Assembly: GCA_963750735.1 (NCBI GenBank)
Contig: CAVVRY010000006.1
Span: forward strand, 62,001 to 126,000
Direction of reading: 5' to 3'
Length of the DNA: 64,000 nucleotides
DNA from: JANTGF01 sp963750735
GTDB taxonomy: Bacteria; Bacteroidota; Bacteroidia; Bacteroidales; VadinHA17
A program made the translations under genes and the position numbers. Positions 58,411 to 64,000 of this stretch are shown in pieces. Position 1 is the first letter of the stretch. Each line of letters starts with the position of its first letter. The notes beneath the pieces were generated by a model. That model was not told where the DNA came from. It ran no database searches and saw nothing but the letters and a program-made list of their open reading frames with translations.

Positions 58411-59367
58411 TTATTTGAATTTATATATTGTTAATCTTTTGTCACCTTTTTTGATTAAAATACCTTTGTCAACAGCATTTTTCAAATCACGGCTTGCTGT
58501 GGCAGGCGATATTTCTTTATTATGTCTTAGGTAATCTTGTCTCGAAAACTCTTTATTCTTTATAATATCCTTAAATAATTCTATTCTATCCATGTCCTTT
58601 ACCGTCAGGTTTTGTATCATAAGCAAATTCTCAAGTGCCAAATGAATTATTTGCAGCATAAATTCAATGAAACTTGTTGAATTACCTTGTTTATCTGACT
58701 TTCCAAGAACCTTATAATATTCTTGTTGTTGTTCTTTTACCAAGATTTCTATTGGTAAAAATTCAAATACTGGCGAATATTCTTTTAAAATCATGGTTTG
58801 CCACAATCTACCCATCCTTCCATTTCCGTCAATAAATGGATGGATAAATTCAAACTCATAATGAAAAACACAACTTTTTAATAGTAGCAAATCATCTCCG
58901 TCTTTTAAATATTTAAATAAATCCTTCATCAGAGGATATACCATATTCCCAGGTGGAGCTATATGTGCTATATCTTCCCCTTTAACAATACCAACTGATG
59001 TTTTTCTTAATCGTCCTGGATTATCTATTAATCCATCCATTAATATTCTATGAGCCGAACATAATGAATCAAGCTTGAGTGTATCAAAAGTATTTAACAT
59101 TGAATAAACCCGAATCGCATTCTTTACCTCAAGAATGTCTTTCCTGGGTGCTAAAACTCTTTTTTCATTTATTAAATCGGTTATCTGCTCAATGGTCATT
59201 GTATTGCCCTCAATTTCAAGTGAAGACTGAATTGTTTTAATCCGATTTCTTTTCCTCAATTCTGCTGGAGGCTTTAAGAGTTTTGCAGACTTAACTTCCC
59301 CTATCTGTTCAGATATTGAAGAAATTAACCCTAAAATCAGACCTGTTATTTTGTATGGCGGTTTCAT
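58411..59367 (-). CDS. Fic-family protein with N-terminal inhibitory motif and C-terminal winged helix
   Basis: The 318-residue protein has the full Fic motif HPFIDGNGRMGR at residues 176-187, the catalytic loop that transfers AMP from ATP to protein side chains. An inhibitory helix motif, SLEIEG at residues 49-54 ([S/T]xxxE[G/N]), sits N-terminal to the domain, as in class II Fic proteins. There it keeps the enzyme off until the helix moves. The last ~60 residues form a winged-helix DNA-binding domain with ASRDLKNAVDKGILIKKG. No antitoxin gene is adjacent. A perfect palindrome lies 12 bp upstream of the start, so autoregulation is likely. Confidence 0.92.
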   Translation of the reverse strand: MKPPYKITGLILGLISSISEQIGEVKSAKLLKPPAELRKRNRIKTIQSSLEIEGNTMTIEQITDLINEKRVLAPRKDILEVKNAIRVYSMLNTFDTLKLDSLCSAHRILMDGLIDNPGRLRKTSVGIVKGEDIAHIAPPGNMVYPLMKDLFKYLKDGDDLLLLKSCVFHYEFEFIHPFIDGNGRMGRLWQTMILKEYSPVFEFLPIEILVKEQQQEYYKVLGKSDKQGNSTSFIEFMLQIIHLALENLLMIQNLTVKDMDRIELFKDIIKNKEFSRQDYLRHNKEISPATASRDLKNAVDKGILIKKGDKRLTIYKFK

Positions 59368-59379
59368 TGCACAATTTTC

Positions 59380-59405
59380 TTGATAGTATCACTTGATACT
59401 ATCAA
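59380..59405. promoter_or_regulatory. Perfect 12-bp inverted repeat upstream of the Fic gene (operator candidate)
   Basis: TTGATAGTATCA and TGATACTATCAA are exact reverse complements separated by CT. Each arm contains its own 11-bp palindrome TGATA-S-TATCA (59381-59391 and 59394-59404), so the site is also a tandem pair of small palindromes 13 bp apart. It lies 12 bp before the Fic ATG. The obvious reader is the winged helix of the Fic protein itself. Confidence 0.8.
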
Positions 59406-59750
59406 AGATAATAAATCGTATTTGATAGGCAATGATTGTTTGCTTCAACTTGGCCTACTGGTTAAGGCAAAGCTTTCTACTACCATGGGCTGGGTTTGTT
59501 TTCAGAATATTGTTGGCTTCCAGGTATTTGGAATTTTGTCCATTATGATGTCACCAATAGTACTTACTTAAATTAAAGCTATTCTAAATTTGTGATTATT
59601 TTCAATTAACTATTCTTCTCAAATACTTAGCCAATTCTTTTCCGCATTTTGTAAAAGCTAACTCTATTATTTTAAAATCAGGAAATAGGAACATATAATT
59701 TCGGTCCCTAACAAATTCTTCATTAACCTGGAAAAGTGAATAAAAACATT
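59406..59750. other. Gene-free region between fic and argH, with a possible gene remnant
   Basis: 345 bp without a supported gene. On the minus strand, about 59602..59745, a frame without a start reads LFQVNEEFVRDRNYMFLFPD... and ends at TGA after ELAKYLRRIVN. It looks protein-like in composition but is only about 47 residues long and could be chance. No hairpin or promoter match of note was seen in the rest. Confidence 0.35.
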
Positions 59751-61082
59751 TTAGCTAAGTAGAGACTGAATTGCAGAATTTACTTTTCTGAAAGGAAAAT
59801 CCTTGGTTACATTATTCATTTTAGCAATTATATTTTCATTGCAGAGATTTCCAATACTACCTATATGTGTGTGTGATATATTACTGTCAGAAGAATAGGA
59901 ATTATTTTGAATAGATTGAGCAACTTCCTCATAAGCTTTTCTAAAAGGAATGCCTGATAGTACTTTTTTGTTTATCTCTTCAACCGTAAAAATGAACTCA
60001 TATTTTTCATCCTTGAGTAAATCTTTCTTAACGATTATTTCACTCAACATTTGGGCGGAAAGTTTTAGGCAATTCTTAATTGTGCTAAAAGAATTCATGT
60101 AATCTTCTTTAAGCACCTGGTAATCTCTATGATATCCTGTTGGTAGATTTCCGCTTATAAGTGAAAACTGATTTGGGAGAGCTTGTATTTTATTGCATTT
60201 AGCACGAATGAGTTCAAACACATCAGGATTGTTTTTATGGGGCATGATGCTTGATCCTGTTGTATATTCTTCTGGGAAACCAATAAATGAAAAATTCTGA
60301 CTCATGAATAAAGTAATATCCATCGATAGCTTAGCAAGTGTTGAGCCAATAGATGAAAGTGCAAAAGTCACTATCTTTTCATTTTTTGACCGGCCCATCT
60401 GTGCGTAAATGGAATTGTATGCAAGATCATCAAAGCCAAGCAATTCGGTCGTAATTTCCCTTTTTATTCCGAAGCTACTTCCATAACCTGCTGCTGAACC
60501 CAATGGATTTTGGTTTACAACTTTATAGGCAGAAAGTAAGAGATGCATGTCATCAGTAAGGCTTTCTGCAAAGGCTCCAAACCACAGACCAAATGAAGAA
60601 GGCATGGCCACCTGCAAGTGGGTATAGCCCGGCATGAGATCATTCTTGTGTTTTTCGCTTAAGCCTATTAAAACATTGAACAAGCTTTTAGTTTGGTCTA
60701 CAATTTCTTCCAGCTGGGCTCTGGTATATAGCTTTAAATCCAACAATACCTGGTCGTTTCTTGACCGTGCAGTATGAATTTTTTTCGCTGTATCCCCAAT
60801 TTTCTCAATAAGGATTTTTTCAATTTGCGAATGAATGTCTTCTACACCCTTTTCAATTTCAATTTTATTTTCCTTGCTCAATATGTATAAGCTTTTCAGT
60901 TCCTTTAGTATATCTATAGTTTCACCTTCTGATAACAAATTTGATTCTTTTAGCATTTTAACATGAGCCATCGATCCGAGGATATCATAAGGTGCAAGTT
61001 CAATGTCAAGCATCGGATCATTTCCAATTGTGAATTTCTCAACTTCAGAGTCCAGTTGTGTGCCTTTTTCCCAAATTTTCAT
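59751..61082 (-). CDS. argH: Argininosuccinate lyase
   Basis: The last enzyme of arginine synthesis, splitting argininosuccinate into arginine and fumarate. The 443-residue product starts MKIWEKGTQLDSEVEKFT. It contains HTARSRNDQVLLDLKLY near residue 104, YTHLQVAMPSSFGLW near residue 153 and the family signature GSSIMPHKNNPD near residue 275, whose serine is the catalytic base. It lies 11 bp downstream of argG, so the pair is cotranscribed. Confidence 0.97.
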   Translation of the reverse strand: MKIWEKGTQLDSEVEKFTIGNDPMLDIELAPYDILGSMAHVKMLKESNLLSEGETIDILKELKSLYILSKENKIEIEKGVEDIHSQIEKILIEKIGDTAKKIHTARSRNDQVLLDLKLYTRAQLEEIVDQTKSLFNVLIGLSEKHKNDLMPGYTHLQVAMPSSFGLWFGAFAESLTDDMHLLLSAYKVVNQNPLGSAAGYGSSFGIKREITTELLGFDDLAYNSIYAQMGRSKNEKIVTFALSSIGSTLAKLSMDITLFMSQNFSFIGFPEEYTTGSSIMPHKNNPDVFELIRAKCNKIQALPNQFSLISGNLPTGYHRDYQVLKEDYMNSFSTIKNCLKLSAQMLSEIIVKKDLLKDEKYEFIFTVEEINKKVLSGIPFRKAYEEVAQSIQNNSYSSDSNISHTHIGSIGNLCNENIIAKMNNVTKDFPFRKVNSAIQSLLS

Positions 61083-61093
61083 ATTTGATAATT

Positions 61094-62332
61094 TTATAGA
61101 TAGCTTTTATTTTGTTTACTAAGAATGGCATGATGGGCCATTAATCGAATGGCATTGATTTTAATGAAACCATTGCTATCTGTCTGGTCAAAACCACCTT
61201 CAATATCCATGCTTGAAAGGTCCTTGTCATAAAGTGAGCTAGGGGACTTTCTTCCATCAACCAATATATTCCCTTTATAAAGAGATAGATATACAGTTCC
61301 ATCAATTAGCTCCTGGCTTTTATTTATGGCAGCCATGAGGAAATCCATTTCCGGACTGAACCAGAAACCATTATAAACCAATTCTGAGAATTTCGGAGTT
61401 AGCATGTTTTTTAGACGCATTACTTCCCTATCCATGGCAATATTTTCTATATCCATATGCGCAAGATGCAGAATTGTCAATCCGGGTGTTTCATAGACAC
61501 CTCGGGATTTTATTCCTACATATCGGTTTTCTACCATATCAAGCAATCCAATACCATTTTCTCCACCAATTTTATTCAGGTAGGTGAAGATTTCCAGTGG
61601 TTGTACCAATTCAATGCCTTCTTCTGGATTTGATACTTTAATGGGTATACCATCTTTAAATTGGATTTCAATTTTACAAACCTTATCAGGAGCATCCATG
61701 GGTAAAACCATCTTTGTATAAATGTCTTTTTCCGGTTTGTAACTCGGATCTTCCAGTATTCCTGCTTCATGGCTAATATGAATCAGGTTGTCGTCTTCAC
61801 TGTACGGTTTTTTCAGGGAGGCTTTTACTGGAATATTATTCTTTTTAGCATATTCAAGCATATCAGTACGACCCTTAAAGGATTCAAGAAATTCCTTGTC
61901 TTTCCATGGGGCATAAATTATTATATCAGGCTTAAGGGCCAGATAGCCTAATTCAAAACGAACCTGGTCATTCCCTTTTCCTGTTGACCCATGTGAAACA
62001 ATATTGGCCCCCTCTTTTTTGGCTATCTGAATTTGTCTTTTTGTTATCAAAGGGCGAGCCAATGCTGTACCCAGCAAATACCTTCCCTCATATACAGCAT
62101 TTGCCTTTACGGCAGGGAAAATGTAATCGGTAACCAATTCTTCCTTCAGGTCTTCAACATAAACCTTGCTGGCCCCAATTTTTAAAGCTTTTTCTTTTAC
62201 TTCTTTGAAGTTGTCATCCTGTCCAACATCAGCGACATAAGCAATAACTTCATAATCTTTTTCAATGAGCCATTTGAGGATCACTGAGGTGTCCAGTCCT
62301 CCACTATATGCAAGAATTATTTTTTTCTTCAT
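61094..62332 (-). CDS. argG: Argininosuccinate synthase
   Basis: The enzyme joins citrulline and aspartate using ATP. 412 residues, opening KKKIILAYSGGLDTSVILKWL with the PP-loop SGGLDTS at residues 10-16. Later come NIVSHGSTGKGNDQVRFE near residue 110 and the SPSSLYDKD region near the end. It is followed after 11 bp by argH. argR precedes it on the same strand with an 82-bp gap that contains ARG-box-like sequences, consistent with repression by arginine. Confidence 0.97.
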   Translation of the reverse strand: MKKKIILAYSGGLDTSVILKWLIEKDYEVIAYVADVGQDDNFKEVKEKALKIGASKVYVEDLKEELVTDYIFPAVKANAVYEGRYLLGTALARPLITKRQIQIAKKEGANIVSHGSTGKGNDQVRFELGYLALKPDIIIYAPWKDKEFLESFKGRTDMLEYAKKNNIPVKASLKKPYSEDDNLIHISHEAGILEDPSYKPEKDIYTKMVLPMDAPDKVCKIEIQFKDGIPIKVSNPEEGIELVQPLEIFTYLNKIGGENGIGLLDMVENRYVGIKSRGVYETPGLTILHLAHMDIENIAMDREVMRLKNMLTPKFSELVYNGFWFSPEMDFLMAAINKSQELIDGTVYLSLYKGNILVDGRKSPSSLYDKDLSSMDIEGGFDQTDSNGFIKINAIRLMAHHAILSKQNKSYL

Positions 62333-62348
62333 GATAATATTTTAAAAA

Positions 62349-62360
62349 TGAATAATTTGA
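62349..62360. promoter_or_regulatory. ARG-box-like half-site upstream of argG
   Basis: TGAATAATTTGA resembles half of the ArgR consensus and lies about 17 bp before argG. Weaker than the site at 62387. Confidence 0.35.
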
Positions 62361-62386
62361 GTTTTTCGATTCACCTAATCTGCTAT

Positions 62387-62399
62387 GTATATTTATTCA
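62387..62399. promoter_or_regulatory. ARG-box-like site upstream of argG
   Basis: The minus strand reads TGAATAAATATAC, close to the ARG-box pattern CATGAATAAAAATKCAAK of ArgR/AhrC. It recurs in the argR-carB gap. Confidence 0.5.
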
Positions 62400-62414
62400 A
62401 ATAGCATACAGGTT

Positions 62415-62891
62415 TTATATCCTGTCTTTTAATTCAGGAAATATCATTATCAGGCGATTTCTTAGATCAGCTTCGGAGACCCCATTTCGTGGAATAATTA
62501 AAATAGTATCATCCCCTGCGATTGTTCCTGCTATCTCATAAGCCTCAGCCATATCAATGGTCATAGCAAAGCTGCTAGCATAGGCAGGTACTGTTTTTAT
62601 TATTGCCAATTTCTGGGCAAATTCAAGACTAATATATCCGTTTGATATAAATGAGGGTGTAGAGTCAGTAATTTTGGAGTCGGGCTTATGTGTTGGAACT
62701 TTGTAAGAATAGCTTCCATCCTGATTGATCACCTTTCCAACTTTTAGAAACTTCAGATCCCTTGAAAGAGTGGCCTGCGTGCAAGTGAATCCTCTTTTAT
62801 TGATTATTTTGAGTAGCTGTTCCTGGCTTGAAATGCTTTGTGTGCCAATTATTTGAGTTATAGCTAAAAGACGGTCTGGTTTATTTTTCAT
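62415..62891 (-). CDS. argR: Arginine repressor ArgR
   Basis: The 158-residue hexameric arginine-dependent regulator has an N-terminal winged helix (RGFTCTQATLSRDLKFLKV near residue 29) and a C-terminal arginine-binding and oligomerisation domain (GTIAGDDTILIIPRNG near residue 122). It lies immediately upstream of argG-argH and divergent from carB. Its own promoter appears to be flanked by candidate boxes, suggesting autoregulation and joint control of argG, argH and carB. Confidence 0.95.
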   Translation of the reverse strand: MKNKPDRLLAITQIIGTQSISSQEQLLKIINKRGFTCTQATLSRDLKFLKVGKVINQDGSYSYKVPTHKPDSKITDSTPSFISNGYISLEFAQKLAIIKTVPAYASSFAMTIDMAEAYEIAGTIAGDDTILIIPRNGVSEADLRNRLIMIFPELKDRI

Positions 62892-62893
62892 AA

Positions 62894-62908
62894 TGAATAA
62901 ATATGTAT
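62894..62908. promoter_or_regulatory. ARG-box-like site between argR and carB, proximal to argR
   Basis: TGAATAAATATGTAT, just upstream of the argR ATG at 62891. It is one arm of an imperfect inverted repeat with 62924-62935. Confidence 0.55.
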
Positions 62909-62916
62909 TAGAGATG

Positions 62917-62924
62917 CAAAAATA
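62917..62924 (-). promoter_or_regulatory. Candidate -7 element of argR
   Basis: The minus strand reads TATTTTTG, an exact TAnnTTTG match, sitting between the two ARG-box-like sites, which would let bound ArgR block it. Confidence 0.5.
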
Positions 62925-62935
62925 TACATTTATTC
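62924..62935. promoter_or_regulatory. ARG-box-like site between argR and carB, distal
   Basis: ATACATTTATTC is the reverse complement of GAATAAATGTAT and pairs with the site at 62894, two bases shorter in the middle. It overlaps the argR -7 element by one base. Confidence 0.5.
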
Positions 62936-62970
62936 CAAAACCACAAGAGATATTATCAAAATTTTATTAT

Positions 62971-62978
62971 TAATTTTG
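62971..62978 (+). promoter_or_regulatory. Candidate -7 element of carB
   Basis: TAATTTTG matches TAnnTTTG exactly, 18 bp before the carB ATG. Confidence 0.5.
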
Positions 62979-62996
62979 GCCTAACTAAAATCTACA

Positions 62997-64000
62997 ATGG
63001 ATAAAAAAATAAACAAAGTACTCGTCCTCGGTTCAGGGGCACTTAAAATTGGAGAAGCCGGTGAATTTGACTATTCTGGTTCACAGGCTCTAAAGGCCCT
63101 AAAGGAAGAAGGAATTAATACTGTTTTAATAAATCCCAACATAGCAACAGTCCAAACTTCTGAAAAGATTGCTGATAAGATTTACTTTTTGCCTGTAACT
63201 CCGGAGTTTGTTGAACAGGTTATTGCCAAGGAAAAACCGCAGGGCATTCTTCTTGCTTTCGGGGGGCAAACGGCTCTTAACTGTGGGATTGAATTGTTTA
63301 AACTGGGTATTTTCGAAAAATATAGTTTGAAAGTATTGGGAACACCAATTCAGGCTATAATGGATACTGAAGACAGGGAGTTTTTTGTAAATAAACTTGC
63401 AGAGATTAATGTAAAAACTCCAAAAAGCATTGCTGTAAACAGTGTGGAAGATGCATTAAAAGCCGCGGATGAGCTCGGTTTTCCAATAATTATTAGAGCG
63501 GCCTACACTCTTGGTGGACAGGGTAGTGGTTTCTGTTATAATCGGGATGAACTTAATATATTGGCCTCAAAAGCATTTACTTATACCAACCAGATATTAG
63601 TGGAGGAATCACTTAAAGGGTGGAAAGAGGTTGAGTATGAGGTAGTCAGAGATATTCATGACAATTGCATCACTGTGTGTAATATGGAGAACTTTGACCC
63701 CCTTGGAATTCATACTGGGGAAAGTATCGTGGTGGCTCCATCCCAAACCTTAACCAATAGTGAATATCATAAATTAAGAGAATTATCGCTCAAGATCATC
63801 AGGCATATTGGAGTGGTTGGCGAATGCAATGTGCAATATGCTTTGGATCCTGAATCTGAGGATTACAGGGTAATTGAAGTAAATGCCCGCCTTTCCAGAT
63901 CAAGTGCACTGGCTTCCAAGGCAACAGGCTATCCATTGGCTTTTGTTGCTGCTAAACTGGCATTGGGTTATGGATTGCATGAGCTTAAAAATTCTGTGAC
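62997..64000 (+). CDS. carB: Carbamoyl phosphate synthase large subunit (cut by window end)
   Basis: I translated this by hand from the ATG at 62997; the frame is open to the window end, giving 334 residues. The start KKINKVLVLGSGALKIGEAGEFDYSGSQAL and INPNIATVQTS are diagnostic of CarB, as are the ATP-grasp segments (RAAYTLGGQGSG, DPLGIHTGESIVVAPSQTL, EVNARLSRSSALASKATGYP). CarB uses ammonia from CarA, bicarbonate and two ATP to make carbamoyl phosphate. It is divergent from argR, with ARG-box-like sites in the shared gap, so arginine control is likely. Confidence 0.97.
   Translation, partial: MDKKINKVLVLGSGALKIGEAGEFDYSGSQALKALKEEGINTVLINPNIATVQTSEKIADKIYFLPVTPEFVEQVIAKEKPQGILLAFGGQTALNCGIELFKLGIFEKYSLKVLGTPIQAIMDTEDREFFVNKLAEINVKTPKSIAVNSVEDALKAADELGFPIIIRAAYTLGGQGSGFCYNRDELNILASKAFTYTNQILVEESLKGWKEVEYEVVRDIHDNCITVCNMENFDPLGIHTGESIVVAPSQTLTNSEYHKLRELSLKIIRHIGVVGECNVQYALDPESEDYRVIEVNARLSRSSALASKATGYPLAFVAAKLALGYGLHELKNSV

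Noticed and set aside
59380..59571. 63-residue plus-strand frame starting in the fic palindrome
   Set aside because: No recognisable protein features, and it begins inside the operator candidate.

Overview
The window is an AT-rich chromosomal segment of a Bacteroidota bacterium, most likely a free-living relative of the Bacteroidales/Marinilabiliales. Four things point there: the gene order purH-mreB-mreC-mreD-mrdA-rodA; secreted proteins ending in type IX secretion (T9SS) sorting domains; BACON-like repeats; and TAnnTTTG promoter elements in front of several genes. No rRNA, tRNA, CRISPR array, prophage or insertion sequence was recognised.

Layout. 1-13.8 kb is housekeeping: a saccharopine dehydrogenase-like enzyme (cut by the window edge), a nucleoside transporter, a DUF151 nuclease, rplU-rpmA, serS, an EamA transporter, an S41 peptidase lipoprotein, ruvC, a HIT protein, greA, two small unknown genes, a Rieske-like lipoprotein, ahcY and ribF. 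A glycogen branching enzyme follows (13.8-15.8 kb). 15.8-33.5 kb, over a quarter of the window, is filled by two giant repeat-protein genes on the minus strand, 32 bp apart. The upstream one (27906..33451) carries cadherin-like repeats of 291 and 288 bp; the downstream one (15839..27873) carries about 40 BACON-like repeats. Each has a signal peptide and a T9SS C-terminus, and they share a WxGNG-DHMN module. Both reading frames are broken by many small indels.

33.6-43.2 kb holds two haem-binding proteins, an FtsX-type permease, gpsA, pgi (frameshifted), an EamA transporter, a bacterial homologue of cyclic 2,3-diphosphoglycerate synthase and acpH. 43.2-50.4 kb is the cell-shape cluster rodA, mrdA, mreD, mreC (frameshifted), mreB plus purH. 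50.7-58.3 kb holds a MacB-type permease, mgtE, rsmA, a MalY/PatB-type lyase, carA and a membrane-anchored MutS-like ATPase. 58.4-64 kb holds a Fic protein with a striking palindromic operator candidate, then argH, argG, argR and, divergently, carB. carA and carB make carbamoyl phosphate, argG and argH finish arginine synthesis, and ARG-box-like motifs lie in the argR-carB and argR-argG gaps.

Frame breaks occur in ordinary single-copy genes (pgi, mreC, a small unknown gene) and are dense in the repeat genes. Nearly all resolved ones are extra single bases, and no substitution stop codon was noticed. Consensus sequence error is therefore more likely than gene decay. The points most worth following are the paired giant surface proteins, the Fic operator, the archaeal-type cDPG synthase homologue and the membrane-linked MutS-like protein.
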